Positions 32,243 to 45,400 of a DNA stretch of 64,000 bases are shown one piece after another. The position numbers and the translations under genes are program-made. The notes under the pieces are model-generated. The model was given only the letters and a program-made list of their open reading frames with translations. It was not told the origin of the DNA and did no database searches. The DNA lies in contig NC_060018.1 in assembly GCF_021134715.1 (NCBI RefSeq), positions 8,325,501 through 8,389,500 of the forward strand, written 5' to 3'. Within the stretch, counting starts at the first letter, position 1. Each line of letters begins with the position of its first letter. This DNA is from Daphnia pulex. Lineage: Eukaryota > Arthropoda > Branchiopoda > Diplostraca > Daphniidae.

Positions 32243-33482
32243 ATGTCTTCAGCTTTGACCCTAGCCATATTTTATGCAATCTTGTCTATCGTCTGTAAGT
32301 TTCATTCCTATTATTTATATCTTCAAAACTGTAAGAATTTCTGCGTTTTTTGTGCACTGGTGATATTTTTTATTTTGTTGTTGTTGTTAGTTGTTGTTTT
32401 TTGCTGGACAGCACGCCATTTTTATCTATGCAGTTAATAGTAAATTTCAGCATAGAACGGAAGAGTTAAAATCGCACAACGCACAAAATTGGACCCTGTA
32501 CCAAAATAACATACACCGCTATTGTCATAATTAATATAAAATACTTCATTTTTCATCATGAAATTCGTGTTTCAGGTGGAGCATCAATTTCATCAAAGGA
32601 CGTTAGTGATACTAATAAAAAGTGCGAAATAAGTCGGCATCCGTACACAATGGCAGATTTTAGTAGCGGCCAATGCGACGCGTATATTCGTTGTGAGGGA
32701 ATGAGCGGTGAAATGAGCTTCGAACTCTGTGAGGACGGGCTTGTATATGGAGGTAAAAATTTCTTTGTTGTACTGTACAATTTGTTTCTCAACCAACTAT
32801 AAATTGGTTCAATTTATAGTTTTTAATTAGAGATGTAAAAAATACGATAAAGACTTTTGGACAATTTAATGGTACATTTTAACAATTAACATTTTATTTA
32901 TTACTGTCCCAATAACAAAACGAAAAGATCTTTGTGACATGCCCCAGCGAGTAAACTGTACTGGCCGTGATCGTCTCCAGCCACCGAAAGGGTCAGGCAA
33001 CTGTCCAAGACTCAACGGACTCTACGCCCATATGGAATTTTGTGACCAGTACTATTACTGCCGCATGGGCATTCCCCTACTCATCACCTGTCCAGCTGGT
33101 CTCGTCTACGACGTCAAGGCAATGCCATTTGATTTGAATTGAACTTGCAATCGTAACATCTTGATAATATCCCTTATTATTGCTTGAATCGCAGACGGGA
33201 GTGTGTGAATTCCCCGACGAGGCTCAACGCCCAGGATGCATGCCGGAAGAGGTCTTAGGCTTCGTTTGCCCACCCATCACGAACACTACGCAGCTGACAT
33301 TCGGCGATCACTTGCGCTTCCCCAAAAAAGACGATTGCCGCTACTTTTTCAAGTGCCTAAAGAACGGCTACCCTCGCCTTGGCGGATGTGAATACGGAAA
33401 CGTTTTCAACCCGATTAACGGATCTTGCGACATTCCTAAAAATGTCAAAGGTTGCGAAAAGTACTACGATGAAGAGGAATAA
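32243..33482 (+). CDS. CPAP3/obstructor-type cuticle protein with three chitin-binding domains
   Basis: Four exons are proposed: 32243-32294, 32576-32752, 32928-33118 and 33195-33482, giving 235 residues. A hydrophobic signal peptide (residues 1 to about 20) is followed by three CBM14/peritrophin-A domains, each with six cysteines: 34, 51, 57, 69, 79, 87; then 102, 115, 121, 131, 144, 155; then 165, 188, 194, 205, 218, 227. The acidic tail ends YYDEEE. Three such domains in about 240 residues is the CPAP3 (obstructor/Gasp) architecture. These proteins bind chitin in cuticle or tracheal matrix outside the cell. Intron phases agree at every junction. The third intron starts with GC (AAG/GCAATG) in the best reading; a weak GT donor at 33113 would drop two residues. 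Which CPAP3 subtype is not decided. Confidence 0.9.
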
Positions 33483-36400
33483 CGACGAAGAATCATGTTT
33501 AGTTTAGATTTATATACAATATCCGAATATCCGTCTGCAACTCTGCATCTCGTATCACAATGATCAAAAATTTGTGTTCAAATTATCCATTGTAAAAAGA
33601 ATGTGTCTTTTTTAAATTCCGTATGCTTAGAACCGGTACTGAATTTTCAATTGAATCATCATGTATAGTATACATGCCTGTGTGATAAGAGGGGTACCAC
33701 TACCACATGAATGACATACACATATAAATTTTTAAAATTCAGATATTTCCATCGAATGCGCGCCGATTATGAGTATTACTGTGTGAATCAATCAATGAGT
33801 GAATATTATTGTCTAGATCGCACAGCCTTATTATAGTACAGCCCTATCGCTCTCTATAGCCTACAACAATGTTTGTTTTTCGAAGTAGACAGCAACAAGC
33901 AATGAGGACAACATGCCCGAGAAGACGACTGCAAAATTTCAATTCCTATCGATTCCGATATTATCATTTGAAATGCTTACCATAATTATATTATAATTAT
34001 GAAGATGGTTTTCCGACGGCTAAACTTGCGCACGTAGTCGTTGACTATACGATTCGTTTCGTGTTTGTGCATTGACTCCATCGCCTTTTTTTAGTTTGTC
34101 TTTCTTTTTTCCTCGTTTGTTGTATTAAGTGTCCAAAACAGCTCATTAGGTAACTCTCCAATTTTCAAGCCAAAACCTTCTGGCAGGCTGGCGGCGGGCC
34201 GGCGGGGACGGTTTTGCTCCGAAGCGTCCGGTCCGCCAAGAATCCGATGTTTCTTTTTTAAAACTCACTTAACGAGATGGCTCAGTTGTGATAGATTTGT
34301 CGTATATTGCCACTGACAACAGTTTGTTCTAGGGCCAGGTCCGGGTGAGATTGCAGAAAAGACAAAAGAACATTTTTAGTTGGAATCTTCTTGAAGTAAA
34401 GAAGAAAAGAAATAAATACATACCAAAATCTCGTGGGCGTGGTACCATCACATCGAATATAGCAAAGCTCGCACAAACAAATCAAGTCTATGCATGCTGG
34501 GAAATTTTGTTAACCTTTTATCCCAGTTCCCGCCAATGCGCCAAACATGTTTTCGTTGGTTTTTAGAAAAACCTATGTCAAATAGCGGTCTAGTCCGGCC
34601 CGAAATTTTTCTGATTTTTTCCGGGTTTGAGCGGGCCACACCGACGGTTACACCGGCCCGTTGACAGCCATACAAAAACCCCAACTTGTATGATTGTATC
34701 ATTTGAATCGGCACTGAAAAGGATACATAAAATTTAACATTTTCCAACTGTGGCAACGGGTAAACCTATGTAGGTTGAAACGTAGATCTCCTTGAATAGT
34801 TCATTCTGTTGCGTGTAAATTATACCGCATGACCGCACTGACCCACACTCGTGCCCATGTTGGGTGTCCAGTCGAGACAGGGGAAATCAAATCAAATCAT
34901 CTAAAATGATACCGCCCTTCGTTAATCGAGTTCATAGCATGACAACCAGGGGATTGCTTTCTATACCATATACCGCTATTTCTCTCCGGACAACTAAATC
35001 CCTTATATAAATAAAGTACTGGAAGAAAAAAAAAAACATATAAATATACAAAAAGAAAAAAGAATAAATATAAGAAAACATATAAATATGTATAGAAAAT
35101 CTACTTGTGTGTTTGTAGACACATATTTTGTTCTACAGAAAAAAGAAAAGCCGAGATCTAAAATCCCGGCCGATCCCGGCTTGATTTTGAATGCAGTGTA
35201 ATGCTTACAGATCCGTTCACCCTCTGGCTGAGCTGGAATTTGTTCTTTTTATTGTTTTTTTTTTCTTTTTTCTCGTTTCAGCCAGACGTGATTGTTTTGG
35301 TTTGTGTATTACGTGTCAAAACAGGCCCAGACCCTGTGTTTCACTTGCTTAAACCGACCGTGACTAGAAAAAACTGGCTTGTTTACAGTGTATTGCGTGC
35401 GGGCAGAGATATGGCGCTGCCTTAACTGCCTTACCCTTTCCTTTCGGTTGCCTCAACAGCCATCAGCCGTTGGAGTGCGAGCCACAATAAACGATGTTTA
35501 TTTGTTGTTGTTACATAACTTTTGACGAACGGGAGTGCGGGACTCGTTCTGGCCGCTCTTGGAACAACCGGAGAAAAAGTTATTTACGCGCGTGTAGCAG
35601 AGTATTATTAGAAATGGAGAAAGTTGCCCCGGTCGGACGACACGGACCTGGCTGTTACGATGTTCGATAAGAAACGAGACGCATTCAAGCTCAACAGGAG
35701 TCGGGATAATCTGGAAAATATTGATGACGCCAGGCACAACGCAGCGCAAAAAAATAGAATAAAATAAAATAAAAATAATAAAAATAATAAAAATAAATCT
35801 ACAGAAAAACAGAAGGAAAAAGAAAAGTAAATAGTAGAACTAATCCAGTTTCAGGTTTCTTGTATAATATTCAGCTCGCCTTAAACAGCCTGCGTCATCA
35901 TCTATATTATCCTTGTATTTTTGTATCTGCGCGGGACACCTAACCTTCGAAATAATCCTGAATGACCTTTATGCAGGCCTGCATGTGTGTCTTTAGTTTG
36001 TTCAACTAGTGATAAAATCTGTTTGGACGGAGACTTTACATGCGCAACATGTTTTTAATGAATCGCTGGCTTTTTTCAAGATTACAAACCGACTAGAGAA
36101 AAGTCACGAAATGAATTTATGAGAAAATTTGTTTAATAGTAAATTTCACTTCTGTATGAGCGACAACCGTATTGTACAGTTAGCGCATGAATGAAATGTC
36201 TGTTGTAACAAAAGCTCGATTAATTCTCCTGGCATTATACATATTATTATACAGGCTACAGCCATGCATATAGAAAGGTGTTGGCAGCGTGTGATGCAAC
36301 TCTATTCCATGTTCCTATACAGTAATAGTCAATAAATAATCCGTGTTGGCAAAAATCATGCAGACACTACGAGGGGCGATCGAATGAATTTATTCTCGTT

Positions 36401-39400
36401 CATTCTCGAAACGGGGCGTCAATGGCGTCATGCTGTCGCCCGCCGTTAGGCCAGCAAGCATGACGGGGGCCGGCGGCTGGAAGCCGACTGGAGACCTTCA
36501 GGATGTGTAACATTGCCCGATGATGGCGGGAATAGATCGCGTAAGTATTATGTAGGAAACTGAATCACCTCGTCAAGCCCATACCCAACCAGTACCCAAC
36601 CGCAATTCCTTGATTTGATCGATGATCACGACGCTCATTTGAATGGAGAATAATAGAGAAGGAAACAGTATGCTAGACATCCGCTGGACATGGCCCGCGA
36701 TAAAGAGGGCCGACCGGCTACCGACCTTTCGCTTTGATTTTCTTCTGCCTTGCCCTTTTTTTTGTGGTCACGCGAGGCTTTTTTATTGTTCGAATAGGAG
36801 AATGAGAGCCTATATAATGGTTTCAAGCATTTCAAGCGTCTCGACGGCTCGATGGGTATCACTCGATATTTCAACCGTGGCTCGAGTGATGCATGGGAAT
36901 CTCTCCGCGATATTGCTTCCGCCCACTATGTAATTCTGTTATTATTGGACTCACAAAGACTCTATACACGCGCACTTTATACCTATACTCTCTCTAACGG
37001 AACTTATTTACATTCACAAAATATTAAATTGACCCACAAGGTTTATTTTCAATATGCGATACACTACAAACGGCATCATATGAACCGCAAAGAACACGGG
37101 TACTATTCTCCTCGCTGTTCTCGCAAGTATATAAAATCTGCTGTCTGAACGAAAGTACGAATTTATTTATGGTACGATTTTTGTACCTAATACAAGAATA
37201 AGTCAATATAGGAATCAATGAAACCCAATTGACTTTTCCTAATCAAAATTGCGGAAAATTGAGAGCAAATCTAAGTTTAATATGGTATCGCATTTTGCTC
37301 GATCGATAAAGACGCAGACCGCCGCGTTTTAGATTTGTCATAATGTGTCTTTCTGAAATCGTTTCCCTTTGCCAGTTCTATTTCCGGGCCTTTCATCATC
37401 ACGCTTATATAGATTTCAGAAATGGATTGATCTTCTCGGGTGAACGGTGAAGGCAGGGTGAAGGTTTCCGATAGCCGCACCGATTGCTGCTCTATCAGAC
37501 AGACATAGCGTGACAATATTTTTAAAAAATCATTCGATATGGCATGGATCTTTAGATTTGGACACGCTAGCTACTTAGCTATTTAGCTAGTCTCGAAATA
37601 ATATCAGGGTATTTGTCGGCAGCCAGCCAATAACACGCGTGCACTGTTGTACAGTACGGCGTGAAATTGAAACTGGAAAAAAATTAGAAAAATGAAAAAT
37701 GATTGAATTATCAAATTAACTCAACGTTACAATTGATCAGATTTCACATCAAGATCGCAGACATAGCTCAATTTTTAATTTGAAAATTGGTGGTTTCCTC
37801 TGTCAGAAAAAAATTATCAATTATAAGTGAAATTGCCAAAACGAAGTTTTCTTAGCGGTTTGAAAACGCAATATGTGATGGTCTGAAATAACAGTGCGAT
37901 CACATAAGTTTAATGTCAGCTTATTTATTGGATTGAGAGCAGCATAATTCTGGAATTTAAAAAAAATAATTATTATTCATCACAATTAATCTTTGGAATA
38001 ATATTTGAGTATTTACTTTCGTCAGACTATGTTGAAGTCCTGAAGTCCTGATACTCGATCTTCACGGAAACTTCACTTCACGGAAAAGCGGAGGCATGCC
38101 AGGCTATATTTCTTTATTCATGTCATCTCAGAGTACAAGTGAAACCACCAGTCAGTATAACTCTGTGAGAAAAAATCGGAACGTTGAATTAGGTTATGAA
38201 GTTATCAGGTTATTATTTGAACAGCACGAAGAACTTTACTTTTTACTTATTTATAGCAGGTTGTATTATCTGCTAGTCATCGCTAGTCATGCATGCAATG
38301 CTACTTAGTAATCGAAATCAACCGTAAGGACCACAGTCAGGCTCTTCGTATTTCTCTGTTGCAATTATTTTTTCTTTTTGATATTGTACTCCATCGTTTG
38401 TACGTATATATCCTTTTCAACAAAATCCGGAACAGCGAGGGCGCCTTTGTTTCGAGCGGAGTCATAAATAAAATGAAATCTTATCCTCTTTGACATTGGG
38501 TTCTTTTGATGACGCAAAACCCTTATCCGAATTTCATTTCCATTTGTTGAAAACTATTGCAGCAAAATGTTGAAAACATCCAATGCTATACGGACGTGGG
38601 ACGTCGACGGGCGTATTCAAGATTCTCGAACGTCGAAATCGTGATCATCCGCAGCCAAAGTAAATCTTTCCGGCCGTCTTCCAATAACAGAACAAAAATA
38701 GTAAACGGAGAAAAACAAAATGGAAATTTAAATATAAATAAATCAATAAAAAACTGAAAGATAGGCTATCAGAATTTGTCATTAAAATTTACCCTAAAAA
38801 GCGAATTGATGTCAGAAGTCCAGATCGCATCACGCGTGGATATATTATACTGCGTACCGGTATACGTACTAAATAGGGTCGGGTTGCCAAACCGTCAATG
38901 GAGCGGCAAGTGCAACGACGACCTTATTATAAACTAAGTTAAGTGGGAAAATGCGCAGTAGCAACAGCTTGCAGGAGTTGCAATCAGTTGCAGTCGAAAC
39001 AGAAATTAAAAAAAAATAAAAAAAAAACTAACAACAACAACAACCAAAAACAAAAAAAAAAAAAAACAGAGCGGCTATAGAGACTTTGATCACGTGACGA
39101 ATGTTACGACCCTGCGGGACTGCGTGGGTGACGGGAAACAAATGACGACGAGATCACTCTGGATCACGCTACCCTCCGCCCTTACTCCCCTCTCACGTTA
39201 GAGACGTAGCAAGAGTTGAGACTTGATAGAAAACGGGAATGGAGTCTAGACACTCAGGCGGCAGACAAGTATAACGTATTACTACTTTTATTTCACTTAT
39301 CTCCAATCTGTTGGTCCGACATGAGGTCAGTATTCGCGGTTGACGCAGATTCAACAGATTTGGGAAATGTTTCGTACTCAGTAGCTCATAATATTCTATT

Positions 39401-42400
39401 ACAGCTATTGCCATGTATTTGGTTATCTCTTGAATTAATTATCTGATTCAATTACTCAAAAGACAAAGACAAAAGACAGTTATAGAAGATTGAGCAGGTC
39501 GAAGGCTATGGGATTTGGTGGATATTGGTTCCTCAACTTGCCATGTCTTTAGAAACAAGAAAGCTTCGTTTCCATTGTGAATGAACGTTCTATTTTGGAT
39601 GTTGGCTTCAACAAGGCTCAACGCTAAAATTTTGGTCTCAAAATAATTCTAACATACAAGAGAAAGAGTACGAAATATCGAAACAAGGAAACAATCGCGG
39701 AGAAGCGTCCAGTGTAAAAACCAGTCATTGTGCAACAATTGAAAAGCTAATCGCATAGGAGATTCGTCTCTTCTAGCCGCTTCAAGCCTTGATTTTTTTT
39801 TTTTTTTAGATCGATTTCCACGATCATTTTGCAATTAGTAGTCCATTCAGTCCATTGGACATTGTATCTAACGTCAAACCACGAATACCCGCACTTCTCA
39901 ACTGGCTGCCCATCAGCTACTTGCCATTAAATTATCAATGAGAGTGAGATACATATTATAAAAGTAGGTAATTTGCGCTGCTATTCTTATTACTGAATCA
40001 GATGTTTTCAAACAAAAGCTAATGCGCACACATGGTAGTACAATAGGAAAAGCTGCGGGGATGTATCAGACAAACAAAAATAATTGCAATTGAATGGGCG
40101 TGGGCGGTTTAGCCGTTAAGCATTCCTACATTTAACTTATAAATGTAAAAGTAAAAGCCACGTGCCTTTGAAATATTTATAGGCAGCAGAATTGAGGGAT
40201 GTGCGTGTGTACAGCACCCACAAAGTTATTTATTAGGTTATAAAACTTATAATACATATGGGCTAATACATTTGAGTGATTCCTAAATGTATTTACCTGA
40301 CTGCTGAATGTCAGAGTTAATTTGAGCTCCTATTATTGAAATTGAATCATGCAAGAGGCCACTGACGTTGCTTGTGTGTGCATAATTGCATAAGGGAAGA
40401 CTGAAAGAAAGAAGAGGGGCTTTGCGGAATTGACAGCTGTTATACCTTTCCAATAGCCCCCCCCCCCCTTATTGTGAAGTCCAAATCCATTTCATATACG
40501 CAGCGCGATCCTAAGAGCACACACACATACGACAGTAGCATATAGAAAAAATATAGATCTGACAGGTTTGAAAATATAGTGTGTGAATAGGCTATATGAA
40601 GAAGTTAGTGAATATCTGGGTCGTACTCGATGACCCTTTTATTCAAAAATAGATCACACGGCTAATAATAGCAGTGATATTTAACAAAATAAAAGAAGTC
40701 GTAATTATAAAGCAGAAAGGGAGAAAAGACGGGGGGTGACGGGAGGTCGTCTAATTTAATTTTGACTACATATAGCCTCCAATGTTATAAATTTTTAGAT
40801 CGATAATATCAAGACTCTATTACAACACACGAAAAATGCCAGCAATTGATAGAGAAAGTAGAACCGAGTTTGACGTCACTTCTTACGTGGCCGGTTGGCC
40901 GCGGAAACGAACCTCGCGCGGATCTCTCTCATTTTCGCTTCTTCGCTTTCGCTTGATGAACGTCCCTCGTCATGTTTGATGGCAGATTCTGCGGGTGTCG
41001 GATTCTAATCGGTTTGTAATATTTCCCTTGCATTTCTAGGTTCGTCTATGTTTGGCTTTCAGTTTCCTGTCTTGAATTATGTAAATCATGAACGCACACC
41101 ATGATGCTGGCAATCAGACTTTAAACAAATAAACAACTGCATTACGTATGTACATAGTGTACGCTGTAAAATAATCATGTAATCAAATGATAATTGGTTC
41201 CTTATACACTTATTATCTACACACAAAATGTATACACATCGAAACATGAAGTGATGCACATTTGTTGCTCTCTGATGATGCCCGAGCCGCTCACACGCAG
41301 ACGACTTTCCGAGAATGCAAGATCAGTGATTATAATATACTGACTAAAGAGGCACTCCTAAATGACAGCAGATGCTTTACAGGAGAAACTTTGGGAGTTT
41401 AGGGTTATTGAGAAGGTCGTCGACTGATGACTGTACATTTATCACCATCGAAAAACGATGGCGATGACGGAGACGGCCGACGGCAACTAATATCCAACGT
41501 ATGTTGAATATAATACAGTGTATAATATAGGCCTATGTGTTAAGTTGATTGGAAGTTAAGAACGGTTGTCAATTACAGAAAATTGCGGGTAATGCCTTCT
41601 TGCTTTCTACCTATATATAACAGTATATGAGTTCGTTGCACCCTATATCATCCAATCTGTATTTCTGTATCACAAGTTTTCTTCCTGCTGCGACCCTTCA
41701 TGCTGTGAATAGTTAATAAGTTGGCAGCAGCTTTCAAAAGGTTAATTGGACGTTTCGCGGAGGTGAGGCGGTGCGCAATTTTCATAGTGGCAACTCGATC
41801 GCATAAGGGGAAGGGCTGACTGAATATTTAAAAACAAAAAACACACACTGCATGTTATGTATACTCCAGCATTGTGTCGACCACATTTGGGGCATCAATA
41901 TTGGAGATCAACAAGCTATATTACCGCGGTAGGAAACTTATAATAAATTTGTGATTATTTCCTGAAAGTAGCCTACAATGATTTAGCAAGGCAGCACCAA
42001 CGCACCGGCATCAACTAAGTAGGACACTGTCAACTACAACGCACTTCTTTGCCTTCATTTGTCTGTTGCGCGGAGTCAACTACGTCAACTAGATAGATAG
42101 GGTCCGAACTCGAGCGCTTTCGTGTTATTCAGTTTCGTAGAAAAGCTGTTGTAATAGTGGCGCCAAATGGAATACATGATTAGTACATTGTGTATATTAG
42201 ATGCGATTAGATGGGGCCTATCGGAGCCTATTACATCAGTGTGACCTTGTGATGTATAGGCAATAACGGCAATGACTCATGAGTTATTGATTACATTTCC
42301 CAGTGATTGCAGTTAATGGGAAATGTTTCTTCTGGCTGTAAACTATATTATCATGGGAGATACAAGAAACACAATTTCGTGTTGTAAAAGAAAAAACAAT

Positions 42401-45400
42401 GTCTTATGTACGCAATTCACCTCCTTAATCCGACACGTCCGTGTTCGTCTGGAACAGAAATCCGATCTTATCTGTATAGGCTATATACTGGCAGCTTTTG
42501 ATTTCCTAATTCGTTCGAGTTTCAGCAGTATATTTATGCTCCTGTAGCCTATATGCAGCAGTTACTTGGCGCAATATTTACTGCGATCCATATCTAAATA
42601 GTTTCGTTATAACTATTGTTCTGGATTTTTGCAGCGTTGAAAGCTTGTATGAAAAGCCCAGCGTATACACAGGCCAATTATCACACGGGAAATTTACTTG
42701 AAAGCTTTTCTAATTTGCCTTAGATGCGTGAAAACGATCATTTCCAATATCCTTATAAAAATAAGTTTTGGACTAAATCGAGTCCCAAAATGTACGTCTT
42801 GAAATCAATAGAAAAAGCGACAACAATAAATAAAAGAGACTAAATACAATTAAATCAAAAATAGTAATGATGAATGATTTAGTTTTCAGAATAAGAGTAA
42901 TGCCAGTAAAAAAGCAGTCGATGGAAATTCCGTGTGCATGATCTCCATTTTTAATTTAAAAAAAACAAATTAAACCTTAGTTATTTAGCTAAGGGTCCAT
43001 AAGGCTTTCTGTACAGTGCATCACATGCTGTGGGGTCATTCGATGGTAAAGGATTCACGAGATAATTTTGACGTTTGACGTTTGACGCACAATCGGCTCA
43101 TCTCACAGATGACCGTCACGTAGCCTGTATACAAGCGACACTGTCAGCAGACATCATTAACTGAAAGAGAAAATTTCGACACTAACAAGCATACACTATA
43201 ATCGACTATAATATACCATAACTAAACATTTGAAAATGATTCTTTCAGATCTTTGATTCTTAGGTCGATAGGCGCATTGACGTCAGTGACCTTTATCTGT
43301 TTGTTGATTGTAAACCCTATATGTGGCAGACTGTGACATGGCTGCATGACTGGACACGGCAAGAAATCTCTAGCCATGCAGATATCTCCTATTCTAGTCC
43401 GTCTTCTTGTGTCGTTTCTCTTCTAACTATATTAATCCACTCTCCTGGTTGCGCAAGCCAAGAAAATAGACCACAGGCCTGTATACAAATCAATCTATTT
43501 TCTATAAATACAGAAGACTAATTGCTAATTGGCCCGTGGCACAGTCGCTTAACTATAGCCTATTCAGTGTACTGGTGGTCCCTCTCGATCTCTCTGATAA
43601 TTGAACAGTTTCACACGTCTCAACAACCAGATACTATATAGTATATACAAATTCGGAGACGACTGCTGCTGCATGCGTATAGTATCGGAATGTACGGTTA
43701 ACGATTACGGCTGTAAATAAGATATCAGATGCGGCTCTAATGTAAAAGAGCCAAGCAGCACCAGCCAGCCGTGAATGCATATCCGGCGAAGAAATCCGAC
43801 ACGATCAGCAGACCGCCTGTTGCGACGAATCTGCTTGTTGCTTCATCGACTAGACGAGTCGTATATGTACACAAAAGATAACACACAACGCAACAAGCAG
43901 GCAGAAGAACACACAGCGCGCCGTATATATATCAACAATCTATAACAACGCTACGGTACTACGCGCTATTATATGGAGATTATAAGTATATATATGGACG
44001 AGTTAATTTTGGTTAATTTTGTCAATTCACGCCAAGCGAGGCGGACGTAAAACGTAAATATAAGAGAGCTAATCGGAGCTAATAAAAAGTAAAGACGGTT
44101 AAGGAATCAGAAGTAAATGCCAATTGACCTTGCCACATCAGTTTGTGCTGGGGAAAATATTATTCCGGCGGATATGATTACTGCCTACCTACTCGGACAG
44201 ACAAAAAAGGGCTGGGTTTATGTTTGCGCATGTTTGTCAGTTTGTCTATACTCTTGTTTGCCTTTTGCACACAAGCCAATATTTTAGATGACGTTGGTTA
44301 AAACTTGAAAGTCTGTTTCCAAGACAAATTTAAAAAAAATAAACGAAACCAAAATGAACGATTACGATTTAAACGTTTGTAATATTATTATTATTTTTTT
44401 AAAGGTTGGTAGAAGAAACGAGATATCTTTTTTTTAAAAATCAGGCAGTCAACAAGGTCAGTTAACAAAGACAGCTGCTGTGCGCTGGTTTTTCCCGCGA
44501 ACACAGACTGGACCCGTTCAACTATTAATTTTATTTTGATTATCCTCCTCCCCGTCGCACTAAATTTTTTTATCGACATTCTGTCTGTGCAAGCAACTGC
44601 GGTAATCTCGACGAAGAACCTTTGAATCAGCTTATAGACTATAGTGAATGTCCTGGCGTGCCAGACACGAAGCCGCAGCAACGCAATCAAAGCAAGTTTC
44701 GCTGTGTATTTTCGTCGTCCCCGGTCATGCCATTGAAAGAAATCCATCGCATTCCATTGCAAGTTGACTAAACAGGATTTTCTACGACATTAGCAGACTG
44801 CTCATTGCTGTGTCTGTCTAACTTGTAAACTTGATATCGCATCACGAGCGTCCGCATCGTGCTCATTCTTGAATATATATTTAGACGAAAAGATATAACT
44901 ATAGCAAAGCAAACGGGAAAATGTATTGCTTAATCCCTTCCTGGCAATTGCACCACCATTTTTTTTTTTTTTTTTTTTTCTAACGGTTATTCCCATGTTG
45001 ACTTTCAGTACAGGTTATACAGTGTTTTTAGCGAAGAGAAAGTTCTTCTTGTTCATTTGTCCTAAACTATTGCCTGCTTTTACAAGGGCTGGCAATAATG
45101 GCATTCTGTTGGACTTCAGATCAGATTTGTTTTCTACCCAGGTGCTTCACCTCGAAACGAAACGAAATGTTTCCTAGATGCTAGCTCGCCTCATACTATA
45201 AAATGAAAAAATCAGAAATCATGTTGTATTCCGTAATATCGACATTAAATTACGCTTTCAGTTCATAACTCGTCCTTTGTTAGTTCAAAAAGCTATACCC
45301 GATCGGTCTACTACTTCATACTTCAGATTAACGAAGAAGGTCTTGGGAAATCCTTTTTCCAACGCACACGATAAAAACTGCTGTGCGAGTGTATTTACAA

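Noticed and set aside
40871..43285. Two perfect CRE palindromes TGACGTCA (40871 and 43278)
   Set aside because: About one copy of any given 8-mer is expected by chance in a window of this size, so two is not notable without conservation data.
44391..44762. 123-codon minus-strand frame
   Set aside because: No recognised motif, no splice context, and a low-complexity Lys/Phe end from an A/T run.
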